Shown: piece by piece, positions 36,501 to 43,993 of the stretch | Numbering within the stretch: position 1 is the first letter of the stretch | Layout: each line of letters starts with the position of its first letter | From: M3007 sp046329435 | Lineage (GTDB): Bacteria; Bacteroidota; Bacteroidia; Chitinophagales; Saprospiraceae | Length of the DNA: 64,000 nt | Reading direction: 5' to 3' | Assembly (NCBI GenBank): GCA_046329435.1 | Contig: JAXLUR010000001.1 | Location: 434,001 to 498,000, forward strand | Made by a program: the position numbers and the translations under genes | The notes under the pieces: model-generated | The model's input: the letters and a program-made list of their open reading frames with translations, nothing else | What the model was told of the DNA's origin: nothing | Databases searched by the model: none

Positions 36501-37232
36501 GCAGTTTTGAGCATTGGTGATGGTAAGGTCATACATTCCGGACGGAATGTTGGCATTGGTCGCGCCGGTGACGCCATTGCTCCATTGATAGGTAAAGGGC
36601 GGAAAATTACCAAAAGTCACCGCTGTGATACTGCCATTGGGAATACCACTGCAATCAGGCGTAACATATTGATAACCAACAAAAAACTCAGAACCTGGAT
36701 AAACCTGAATTACCTCGTTGTCGATGCAACCATTGGCATCAGTCAGGGTGACACCGTAGTTGCCCTGCGTGTTGGCGGTGATCGAACTGCCGGTTGCGCC
36801 GGTATTCCAGGAATAGGAATATGCGCCGGTGCCGCCGGTGCCGGAAGCGTTGAGCGTAACAGGTGGGCCATCACAATCGACATCCGTTGCGGTAATGGCT
36901 GCAATGAGCTGGTCAGGTTGCGTCACAAAAACGCTTCCGATAGCCACTTCGCCGGTGGCATCAGTCACTGTAACAAAATAGGTTCCACTGCCAACGCCAT
37001 AGGTGGTTTGTCCGCCTTGCGCATTGCTCCATGCATAGGAATATGGTGCGGTGCCATTGGTCGGTGTCACCGTTGCGGTACCATTGGTGTATCCGAAACA
37101 GGTGGGCTGGCTGAAAGAAAAGGTCAATTGAATGGGCGGATTGGCAGCCGAAAGTCCATAAACCTGTACCATCAGGAGAGCCATCCAGATGCCTTTTGTC
37201 ACATGACGCATAAATAAGTATCCAGTATTCAT
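32358..37232 (-). CDS. Giant SprB/PKD-repeat adhesin, N-terminal part
   Basis: The open stretch of about 1,624 residues from the ATG at 37232 begins MNTGYLFMRHVTKGIWMALL, a signal peptide ending near LSAANPP. Seven SprB-type repeats follow (each about 75 residues, pattern C.G..NG.A.....G..PY.Y.W...........GTY.VTVTD..GC), then PKD and Ig-like modules, and finally the near-identical 160-residue units. The frame is lost at 32358 in the damaged central repeat copy. With the 27 missing bases restored, the whole gene 37232-28989 would encode about 2,756 residues. The role is inferred as a very long surface filament or adhesin exported by the type IX system, comparable to SprB of gliding Flavobacterium. 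An earlier ATG at 37310 is possible but gives no signal peptide at its N-terminus. Confidence 0.85.
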   Translation of the reverse strand: MNTGYLFMRHVTKGIWMALLMVQVYGLSAANPPIQLTFSFSQPTCFGYTNGTATVTPTNGTAPYSYAWSNAQGGQTTYGVGSGTYFVTVTDATGEVAIGSVFVTQPDQLIAAITATDVDCDGPPVTLNASGTGGTGAYSYSWNTGATGSSITANTQGNYGVTLTDANGCIDNEVIQVYPGSEFFVGYQYVTPDCSGIPNGSITAVTFGNFPPFTYQWSNGVTGATNANIPSGMYDLTITNAQNCTFTDHVTLEGPNHLSVDVVATDIPCAIYINGGAVAANATGGFPPYSYTWNNNAGNVSGQMNIPAGYYAVTVTDQNGCTTIDGDTVNIPPPLNVELVSVTPSCGDSTGCVTVQGVGGVPPYTYMWPVLGVSGQTICGLAPGSYYVCVFDANHCQHDFTVNIDSISNLNVTLVTTKAECQGVDDGTATAIVNPPGGNYIYQWNIQNSPPVAQLNGIPAGTVVCVTVTDVITGCSDTACAVIGTHTIVNVQVVDTTDVVCVGDSTGMASAFASGGTAPYNYVWTFPDSSQVSGNTISNLPAGAYAVWVTDSHGCTALSVADIGALSNPVADFTLNTLACVDNQVTVQFVDASTDNLSPIVSWHWEFVWSNGAAQSDLQNPPPLQFTQNENGTATLVITSAAGCQDSLQLPFNVTGIPTFTINAPNPTVDCQNGPIPITVTGTPGQTYQWSPTTGLTFVNGDPTNVIADPDQTTTYTLTVSGGGCTGTAEVTVIRITPLELTLQDVSIVTCDSLATLQASINTTATVNWYNQQGQLLGSGLSLTVPAGPLTTYYAVATDAYGCADTAAATVQGGGINVEIAILGQDSLCENTPFVLQAINLNPGQILTYQWAAQPPTILFSPNANVANPVATAQAGSYVVTLHLTNQYDCVADLSVPLDVLPGASLDGQIDADICHGLTVTFTNSSNVFGTWHFGTGDTTTVQNPTYTYPQAGDYIIQFIPTQGCVQTFTDTITVSDTLSLNAAIEASQLSCLHDAVVQFTDQTTGNPVSWQWHFQPGNQTSSEQNPLITFVNQGTVTATLIVENAIGCADTATLTLDVVVIDDEISNPGNFCPGESVELNPDGSAVYTYQWSSNPADPTLSANSPNPVVTPAVTTTYYVTITNGSCSIVDSALAIVEPAPSAAFAFSQINCSGNATFQFTDQSTGNPTNWHWIFPGGNPAISTQANPTVTFNQEGSVTVTLVVTSGGGCADTTSQTLDIGFIDDEIGDLVGVCEGGALPLNPDGNPDYTYVWTSSPVDPNLSGSSPNPVVSPSGTTTYYVTISNGACVVTDSAVVTVLPQPDAAFVAILQNCVGEATVQFTDQSTGNPTSWTWTFPGGTPSTSTQQNPTVTFNQDGTVTVTLVVSNGVCSDTTTLDVQINILDDEISDPAAICAGSSVPLNPDGNPDYTYVWTSSPVDPNLSGSSPNPVVSPSGTTTYYVTISNGACVVTDSAVVTVLPQPDAAFVAILQNCVGEATVQFTDQSTGNPTSWTWTFPGGTPSTSTQQNPTVTFNQDGTVTVTLVVSNGVCSDTTTLDVQINILDDEISDPAAICAGSSVPLNPDGNPDYTYVWTRRLSTRTCRAAVRTRGVALWHDDVLRDDQQRRLRVTDSAVRYFRSPMRLL

Positions 37233-37314
37233 CGCGATTGTTCGTTCAAGGTAATTTCGATCTTTTGAAGGGGGAAGATTAAGTATTTGATATTCAACAG
37301 GTTGGGTCAAAAAA

Positions 37315-39732
37315 TCAATTTCCGTTCGTCAGTCTCACCTCCAGAATTTCAGCCCTGCGTTCAAGAGAAGCATCGACGCTGTATATCGACTTCCGCTGAT
37401 CTTTTGGGTTGTCGCTGACGCTGTTTCCGGAAGTCGTTTCTCCGTAGGGCACCGTAGAAACCTTCAACTGGCCATTCTGAATGTAGCCCTCGAAAATGCC
37501 GTTGTTGTATTTGCGCAGGAAGTTGAGCACACATACAATACGGCGTTTGGTCAGGGCCATGTTGTATTCGGCCGTCGCGAGGGGGCTGGCATAGGCCTTT
37601 ACCATAATTTCGATGCTCGATCCGCTTTCAAGGAACAGGGTCAGGTTGCTGGCAAACGAATCGAGGCGCATGTAACCGCCATGCACATTCATGTCGAAAA
37701 AGGCGTTCATTTTCGCTTCGGCAGCTTCTTTTTCTGCTCCTTGCAGATTTCGAGTCGCTTTTTCAAGGAAGAACGCCCTGCGGTCCATATAGGCTCGGTA
37801 GGCCTGGTCGTAACTGGTGAATGTTTCTTCCGGCTTTACCGTCCAGGTGGGTTTGTCGTTGTCGAAATAGATGGTGAGCGGCAAGTACATTTCCATCGTT
37901 GCCGGCGTAAGGCGCAGCTTTTTCAGGATGATCTCGCCGGGTTTGGCATTGCTGAGTTCACCCGCTTGCACATAGGTCGTATCGCCGGTAAAACCTTCCT
38001 TGTTCCCGATAATCATGTACTGGCGTTTGCGTTCAACCCGAAGATCGCTCTGGTTGCCTTCTTCGCCGGTGCTGGACTCGGTGGAAAATGTGCCGGTTAC
38101 TTCGATCAGACGAATATGGACGCCGTACAGCGGGGCATCCGTGCGTTTGTTGAAAGTACGCACCTGCAAACCCACATCGGGCTGCAAATAGAGTTTTTCG
38201 AGAAACTTGCGCCCGGGAGGAATCGGATTGGTCAGGACCGTAACCGTGTCGGGCAGATAGCCGTCGCGGTTGGCAATAATCATATAGGATCGCTGGCGTT
38301 TGACGTCGAACTCCGCGCTGTTCCCGTCGCCGGAAAAAGCGGAAATCGGCGCTGCCTCACGCGGAAGTTCCGTCAGCGAGAAGATTACCTCGTCGAGCGG
38401 CTCTTTGGTCAAATCCGAAAAAGCCAGTGCTTCCAGGCTGATCGGCAGGGCAGTTGATTTGTACAGATCGAAGCAGCAAGCCTCTTCTGCAAAAATCATG
38501 GAGCCGGCGCGGTTGGAGGCAAAGTAAGCCGTCTCCTCATTTTGCGGAGCATAGTACACATCGTGGTAGCTGCTGTTGACCGGCGCCGCCAGATGCTCCG
38601 GCGCATGGAAGCCTTCTGCGCCGAGCACAGACTTGTAAATATCGTACCCCCCCAAAGTCGGGTAGCCCAAACTGCTGAAATACAACGTTTTGGCTTTATT
38701 ATCAAAATAGGGGGTCATCTCGTTTTCTGCCGTATTGAGGCTCATCAGGTTCACAGGCGTCGCAAAATTACCTGCTGCTGAAAATTGTACCTTCCAGAGA
38801 TCGGTGCCGCCCTTGCCGCCAGCCCGGTCGCTGACGAAATAGAGGTCGTAATACCCGTCGTCTGTACGGGCGATACTCGGCTGGGTGGCGGTATGGCCGG
38901 AGACATTGACCGTTGCCGGCAATTTCACCGGCTCCGACCAGTCGCCGGAAGCCAGGCGATGCGCCATGTACAACTCGCAGTCCACCTCGGTTTCACCTTT
39001 ATAATCGCATTCGTTGTAAATCATGATTTGGCCGTCGGGGCTGAAAGCGGTGTTGGCCGTATGGCGGTTTTCAGCATTGAAAGAGGCTTGCTCTGCCTCC
39101 CTGCCGGGTACCAGTTCCATTACCCTCGCGAGTGGCCGGACGGGATAATGGCGGTCTTTCCAGTTTACTTCTCGGAAAGAAGAATAAAAGAGCGTGTCGC
39201 CGATCATCGTAGCGCCAAAGTCCGACTGGTTGGTATTGGGCATGTCTGGCAGGCGTTCTACCAGCGTATTGGGGTCGGGGTTGGCGATCTGTTCCATAGC
39301 CCATTCGCACTCTTCCAGTTCGGTTTGGGCAGTGTGGCGCAGTGTCGCATCAGTTTTAGGACCCGAGAGGTACTGCTTGAACAGGTTGATGGCTGCGTAA
39401 TAATCAGTCGTCGTTTTTTTGAGTTGAGCCATCCAGTACACCGCCTCGGGCAGCTGGTTTTTGGTATCCAGTTCGAGTGTTTTGGCATAAGCCTCGCCTG
39501 CCAGCTGGTAGGATCCCAGAAAATGGGCCGATTGTGCATAGCCAAACCAGGTATCTGCCCGGCTCGAATCAAAAGACAGGGCGCTGCGATAGTACTGGAG
39601 CGCAGCGTAATAGTCTTTTGCGGCGAAAGATTTTTCAGCAGCGCGTTCGTACTGTTTGGGCGATTGCGCGGCCAGGGGCCAGGCAACCGCCAACAGTAAC
39701 GCTATGCTGAATAATCGTGTGAGTGCATTCAT
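37315..39732 (-). CDS. TPR-PD40-CRD-OmpA envelope protein (PorE-like), paralog 2
   Basis: The 805-residue product has a signal peptide (MNALTRLFSIALLLAVAWPLAAQ), a TPR region (about 25-160: YERAAEKSFAAKDYYAALQYY), a WD40-like PD40 beta-propeller (about 175-420, with YFVSDRAGGKGGTDLWKV and TLYFSSLGYPTLGGYDIYKS), two carboxypeptidase-regulatory-like modules (about 430-600) and an OmpA-like end. The same order occurs in PorE, a type IX component that ties the complex to peptidoglycan. The OmpA part starts LTIYFDNDKPTW, is split by a helical insert of about 60 residues and continues IEIMVKAYASPLATAEYNMALTKRR. It starts about 80 bases before the adhesin ATG side and is probably cotranscribed with its larger paralog and the PorP/SprF gene. 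Confidence 0.88.
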   Translation of the reverse strand: MNALTRLFSIALLLAVAWPLAAQSPKQYERAAEKSFAAKDYYAALQYYRSALSFDSSRADTWFGYAQSAHFLGSYQLAGEAYAKTLELDTKNQLPEAVYWMAQLKKTTTDYYAAINLFKQYLSGPKTDATLRHTAQTELEECEWAMEQIANPDPNTLVERLPDMPNTNQSDFGATMIGDTLFYSSFREVNWKDRHYPVRPLARVMELVPGREAEQASFNAENRHTANTAFSPDGQIMIYNECDYKGETEVDCELYMAHRLASGDWSEPVKLPATVNVSGHTATQPSIARTDDGYYDLYFVSDRAGGKGGTDLWKVQFSAAGNFATPVNLMSLNTAENEMTPYFDNKAKTLYFSSLGYPTLGGYDIYKSVLGAEGFHAPEHLAAPVNSSYHDVYYAPQNEETAYFASNRAGSMIFAEEACCFDLYKSTALPISLEALAFSDLTKEPLDEVIFSLTELPREAAPISAFSGDGNSAEFDVKRQRSYMIIANRDGYLPDTVTVLTNPIPPGRKFLEKLYLQPDVGLQVRTFNKRTDAPLYGVHIRLIEVTGTFSTESSTGEEGNQSDLRVERKRQYMIIGNKEGFTGDTTYVQAGELSNAKPGEIILKKLRLTPATMEMYLPLTIYFDNDKPTWTVKPEETFTSYDQAYRAYMDRRAFFLEKATRNLQGAEKEAAEAKMNAFFDMNVHGGYMRLDSFASNLTLFLESGSSIEIMVKAYASPLATAEYNMALTKRRIVCVLNFLRKYNNGIFEGYIQNGQLKVSTVPYGETTSGNSVSDNPKDQRKSIYSVDASLERRAEILEVRLTNGN

Positions 39733-39796
39733 GTTGTGAATTAGTGTTTCCTCGTAGACTATTTGGGACAGGTTTTCAAGGTTTTGGTAACGAAAG

Positions 39797-42568
39797 TCAA
39801 CGCTTGATCTCTACGCCAATTATTTCCACCCTTCTTTCCTTGGAAGCTTTGACGCTGTAAATGGATCCGCGTTCTTCGGTGTCTTCGATGCCTTTCGGCG
39901 CCTCGTTTTCACCGGTCGGTTCTTCGGTCACGACCAATTGGCCGCTCTCGATATATTTATTCAGGTAGCCGCTCTCGAAATCCGAGAAGTGGTTCATCAC
40001 GCTGGAAATACGGCGCGCCGTGAGGCGCATGTTGTAGGCGCTGGCGGCGCGCGGCGAGGCGTGCCCACGAATGGTGATATGCACCTCGTCGCCACGGCGC
40101 AACATATCATACAAGACTTCGGTGAAAATGCGCAGGCGGTTCCAGCCGCCTTTTACATCCTGTTCGAAAAACAGGTCGATTTCCGCAAGGGCCGAATCGC
40201 GCGCCGAGCCCGTCAATCCTTCGGTATAACGATCGATAAACTCCTGTTTGCGAGGATAATACGCGAAGTAGGACTCGCTGTACAGTTTTTTCGTAGTGGT
40301 CTGCAGGGTGCGTTTGTCGGGCTCGTCGTTGTCGAAATACAGGTTAAACGGCAGGTAGGCCGAGAGATCGAGCGGACGCAGGAAAAGTTCCTTGTGCAGC
40401 ATCGTGAAGTCCACGGAGCCGATATCCGGCGTGACAAATTCGAGCGAGTCGGTCGAATACCCCGGGCGGCTGGCAATGATCTTGTAGCGTTTTTCAAAAC
40501 CCAGGGTCGAGTGGTAGTCGTTGCGGGTCGTATTGGTCACCTTGTCGGTTTTGCCGCTTGGTATTTCGACGAGTTGGAAGGTCACGTCAGGCAGAGGCTC
40601 CTTCGTAATTTCATTAAATACTACGGCTTCGAGGCTAATCCCGCGGGTGAGGTACAACTGCTTTTCGATAGTGGTGCTGCGGGTCAGCCCTTCGGTTGTA
40701 ACGCTCGTAGAATCAAGCGTATAGCCAAACTTTTGTACAACGACCTTGTAATTGTGGTCAAAGTCAAGTTTGTAAGGGAAACGATTGTCTTTTTCGTTGT
40801 ACTTGTCGGGGCGCTGCTGCGGCGCTACCGGCCCCAGGTCATAAAAACGGGCGGTCACCCCTGGCAGGGGTTTCCTGGTTTCCTTGTCGAATACCGTAAC
40901 GAGCAGCTTCACCTCGGCCGGCGGCAAGTACAGTTTTTTTACCAAAACATCGTTCCAAACGACTGCAGGGGTCTCGAATTGGATCGTATCGGGCTCGAAA
41001 TACGGTTTCGATGCAACGAGCATATACTTTTTGCCGGGGTCGAGCGGGAACGGAAAGTTGTTGCCGGCCACCTGGATTTTGACGATGCTTTTCGGCCCTT
41101 CAGGCGTTATTTCGAACAGCTGCATGTCTGTTTTCGACAGTGAGTCGCCGCTTTCCTTGTTGAACGTCACGGCGATCATTTCCGGCTTTACCAGATTGGC
41201 CTGGTAAATGTCGTAACAGCAGGCTTCTTCCGAATAATTGGTCTGGCCGCGGCGGTTGGAAGCGAAAAAGGCCGTTTTCCCGCTGATATTCAGCGTGTAA
41301 TATACATCGTTGGCGCTTCCGTTGATGGCAGGGCCGAGGTTCTGCGGCGTGCTCCACGCCTGCCCTTGTCCAATGGCTTTGTAAATATCGAAACCGCCCA
41401 GCGACGGGAGCCCCATTGTGCTGTAATACAGGGTTTGCGTGCGATTGTGGTAGAAGGGCGTAACGTCGTCTTCTGCGGTGTTCAGGGAATCAAGGTTGAC
41501 GGGCATCAAAAAAGAGTCGCGCCCCATGCTGTCGCGCAGAATAGAACTGACCCAAATGTCGCGCTTGCCCTTGCCGCCGGGCCGGTCGCTTACGAACAAC
41601 AATACCTCTTTGCCGCCGTCAGCAGTAAAGTAGGCCAGATTGGGCTCGGTCGCGGTGTAGCCCGGCGTATTGACCGAGGCGGGCAGTTTGACCGACGGCC
41701 CCCAGGAGTTGTCCTTTTTCTTTCGGCGCTCGTAAATTTCAAACTGTATTTCGGCAGCATTGACAAAATGGCCCACCGTGTAGAACATGGCATCCCCGTC
41801 GCGATTAAAAGCGACATGACCCACATGCGCCTTGGGCTCATTTAAAAAATCCACATCACTGACCGTCAGGTAATTATCTTTAAAAATGGCGCGTTTGGCA
41901 TGAATCAAATGGCGCTGGGGCACGTGTTTATCGCCTTTAAACGGCGCGCTGTAAGACGAATACCAAAGGGTGTCGCCGGCCGGAAAGGGCGAATATTCGG
42001 AATACTGACGCGTGTTGATGGTAGAATCAAGTTCGATCAGGGTCACCGAGCCACTTTGGCTTTCCTTGAGTTTTTGAGCCCATTCTGCGTTGGCCAGGCC
42101 CATTTGGGCATCTTTCAGCGCTTCGGCAGTCATGCCGGTCGGTGTGTCGATGTACAAAAAGCGGCGGTACAGTTGCTGGGCTTCGGCGTATTTGCCAAGT
42201 CGGTGTTTGGCTTCGGCCAGGCGCAATAATGGAAGTCCGTCGGTTCCGATCAGTTTGTTGTCGACCAGGCGCTGGAACGCCCATTCCGCCCTTTCCGGCG
42301 CGGACGTGGCGAGGGCCATATCGCCATACCCGCGCAGTGCCTGCACATGAAGGCTGTCGCCCCTCAGAATCCAGGAATAATATTGCATGGCCGCCGCGTA
42401 GTCGCCCTGAGCGCGCACCTCCGCGGCTTTCCGCTCAAGTGCTGCCATCGACGGGCCGCGTTGTGCGCCGCCGTCGATGCGGTTTTCAGCGCCGGAATTT
42501 ACCTGGGCGTACGCGGTTTGTACGCCAAGTAGTAACAGGAAAAACGATGTCCGAATGGTTTTATTCAT
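39797..42568 (-). CDS. TPR-PD40-CRD-OmpA envelope protein (PorE-like), paralog 1
   Basis: The 923-residue product has a signal peptide (MNKTIRTSFFLLLLGVQTAYAQ), TPRs at about 45-160, a PD40 propeller at about 190-440 (LFVSDRPGGKGKRDIWVSS, TLYYSTMGLPSLGGFDIYKA), three carboxypeptidase-regulatory-like modules (about 475-725) and a C-terminal OmpA-like domain. That domain starts LPFNLYFDNDEPDKRT, carries an insert with a Tyr-rich helix, and resumes VHITIRGHASPRAASAYNMRLTARR near residue 830-850. The peptidoglycan-binding Asp expected after GH is replaced by Ser/Pro while the Arg pair is kept. It is 64 bases upstream of its 805-residue paralog and 42 bases downstream of the PorP/SprF gene, all on one strand. 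A structural role linking the secretion partner to the cell wall is inferred. Confidence 0.88.
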   Translation of the reverse strand: MNKTIRTSFFLLLLGVQTAYAQVNSGAENRIDGGAQRGPSMAALERKAAEVRAQGDYAAAMQYYSWILRGDSLHVQALRGYGDMALATSAPERAEWAFQRLVDNKLIGTDGLPLLRLAEAKHRLGKYAEAQQLYRRFLYIDTPTGMTAEALKDAQMGLANAEWAQKLKESQSGSVTLIELDSTINTRQYSEYSPFPAGDTLWYSSYSAPFKGDKHVPQRHLIHAKRAIFKDNYLTVSDVDFLNEPKAHVGHVAFNRDGDAMFYTVGHFVNAAEIQFEIYERRKKKDNSWGPSVKLPASVNTPGYTATEPNLAYFTADGGKEVLLFVSDRPGGKGKRDIWVSSILRDSMGRDSFLMPVNLDSLNTAEDDVTPFYHNRTQTLYYSTMGLPSLGGFDIYKAIGQGQAWSTPQNLGPAINGSANDVYYTLNISGKTAFFASNRRGQTNYSEEACCYDIYQANLVKPEMIAVTFNKESGDSLSKTDMQLFEITPEGPKSIVKIQVAGNNFPFPLDPGKKYMLVASKPYFEPDTIQFETPAVVWNDVLVKKLYLPPAEVKLLVTVFDKETRKPLPGVTARFYDLGPVAPQQRPDKYNEKDNRFPYKLDFDHNYKVVVQKFGYTLDSTSVTTEGLTRSTTIEKQLYLTRGISLEAVVFNEITKEPLPDVTFQLVEIPSGKTDKVTNTTRNDYHSTLGFEKRYKIIASRPGYSTDSLEFVTPDIGSVDFTMLHKELFLRPLDLSAYLPFNLYFDNDEPDKRTLQTTTKKLYSESYFAYYPRKQEFIDRYTEGLTGSARDSALAEIDLFFEQDVKGGWNRLRIFTEVLYDMLRRGDEVHITIRGHASPRAASAYNMRLTARRISSVMNHFSDFESGYLNKYIESGQLVVTEEPTGENEAPKGIEDTEERGSIYSVKASKERRVEIIGVEIKR

Positions 42569-42609
42569 GGTTTTCGTAATCGTACAAAGGCGGAATAACC
42601 CGCTCAGGC

Positions 42610-43668
42610 TTAGATAAGCGGGCAGGATTTGAAAACAGAAACGGGTTTTACCCGGTAAAGACGATAAATCAGGGATACTTCCGGGCCGCCGCGGCGGTTG
42701 GTCGCTAACGTAAAGTCGGAAAGATTGACGTCGTAGGTCAGGCCGAGCGTCCAGGTGCGCCAGTTAACCTCAAACTGAGGCAGAATGGCATCGCTGTAGC
42801 GGTGGCGGAAATTGGCGCCAACCTGCAGGGAGAGTTCGTGGTAAGGCTGGCGATTGAGGTGGAAACGCATGCCAAGGCCGTAAACCACTTCGCGGTAACC
42901 GCCCTGAAGTTGGTACAAAGCCTGGCCGGCCACATCCACATTGTCGGCAATCTGGAGCAAACCCAGGCCGTAAACCGACCATTTTTGCTGGAGGCGCACT
43001 TCGCCAGGGTTGCTGAGCGTCGAAGACCAGAAATCGTGATAGGGTTCGTTGATGTGGTGCAATCCGACACCAATGTCGAAACGCGAACGTTTGCGAGCCG
43101 ACTGCGTGCGGAAATTCAGGCCGGCGCCCAGGTCGAAATACTGGAGGTTGTCGCTTGTAAACAATTGATCCTCACGGGTATCGGCTGCCGGGTCGTAAAT
43201 ACAATCCTGCCATTGCGCATCGAAAGACAGACGGTTGGTGCTGAATGCGCGTTGGCCAAAGGCAGGGGTGAATCCCAGCGTAATGAAATTGTTTTTCGCC
43301 ACCGGAATGGTCAGTGAGATCGGGATGCCGATCTGAAGCGACGTCAGTTCGAGATCGCCCTGGCGGTCATAATTGAGCAACACGCCGCCGGAAATGTAGC
43401 GATCGTAACGTCCTTTTTGATAATAGAACTTGTTGTCGAGGGTGCCCGAAAACGTCGTATAGGGCACCGGAACGGTGCGCCACTGGTTGCGATAATTGCC
43501 GACAAATCGCAAATCGCCGCCAAAAACGCCGTTTAGTCCGGGGCTCAGGTTGATCGGTGAATTGCCGAATTGCGAGAAATGAATGTCCTGTGCGGGCAGG
43601 ATTGCCAGCGTGAACAGTCCGAAAGCCAGCGTGCAAAGCGTACGTGCGTAGAGTAGCGTCTTTTTCAC
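42610..43668 (-). CDS. PorP/SprF-family type IX secretion membrane protein
   Basis: The 352-residue product has a signal peptide ending LPAQ and then the family hallmark DIHFSQFGNSPINLSPGLNG with FVGNYRNQWRTVPVPYTTFS. The rest alternates like an outer-membrane barrel (GGVLLNYDRQGDLELTSLQI, LSLQVGANFRHRYSDAILPQ) and ends with a short tail after LIYRLYRVKPVS. PorP/SprF proteins sit in the outer membrane and are needed for export or surface attachment of type B cargo. The gene appears to be the first of a leftward operon continuing through both OmpA proteins to the giant type B adhesin, its likely dedicated client. The total length (300-350) is normal. Confidence 0.93.
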   Translation of the reverse strand: MKKTLLYARTLCTLAFGLFTLAILPAQDIHFSQFGNSPINLSPGLNGVFGGDLRFVGNYRNQWRTVPVPYTTFSGTLDNKFYYQKGRYDRYISGGVLLNYDRQGDLELTSLQIGIPISLTIPVAKNNFITLGFTPAFGQRAFSTNRLSFDAQWQDCIYDPAADTREDQLFTSDNLQYFDLGAGLNFRTQSARKRSRFDIGVGLHHINEPYHDFWSSTLSNPGEVRLQQKWSVYGLGLLQIADNVDVAGQALYQLQGGYREVVYGLGMRFHLNRQPYHELSLQVGANFRHRYSDAILPQFEVNWRTWTLGLTYDVNLSDFTLATNRRGGPEVSLIYRLYRVKPVSVFKSCPLI

Positions 43669-43936
43669 AAGCGCCTGTTTTGGTTAAATTATTAGATGTG
43701 TAACCAGAGATCGGGATGAAACTAAAACCGGCGGTAGGCGAAATGATGCTGCCATAGATTTTTTGGCCAATACCAGTTATGCGCATTGCGCATGTGTCCA
43801 GCAAAAATTGCGAGACATGCTACAAACAGCAAAATCAATGCCGAAAAGTTTGCACCGGAAGATGAGACTAGAAGCGGGAAGCGGGGTAAAAGTAGTGTTT
43901 TCCCGAATTTGAAAAAATCAGGCCCGCTGAAAAATG
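43669..43936. other. Upstream region of the PorP-adhesin operon
   Basis: This stretch, with the adjoining terminator, makes a 325-base gap between PorP/SprF and glyS. It contains a perfect inverted repeat ATGCGCA-T-TGCGCAT at 43779-43793, about 110 bases before the PorP start, which could be a regulator site. I found no clear TAnnTTTG on the minus strand and no small gene. Confidence 0.45.
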
Positions 43937-43970
43937 AAAAAAGGCCTGCCCTTATGGGCAAGCCTTTTTT
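43937..43970 (-). terminator. Terminator of glyS
   Basis: AAAAAAGGCcTGCCC pairs with GGGCAaGCCTTTTTT around a four-base loop. It lies 24 bases after the glyS stop and insulates the PorP operon from glyS readthrough; A and T flanks make it usable in both directions. Confidence 0.8.
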
Positions 43971-43993
43971 GTTTTGTGCTGAAAAAAGGCTCG

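Noticed and set aside
28989..37232. Adhesin gene called as a true pseudogene.
   Set aside because: The disabling changes are confined to the near-identical repeats, all are deletions, and their total is a multiple of three. Sequencing or assembly error explains them better; the flanking parts are intact.
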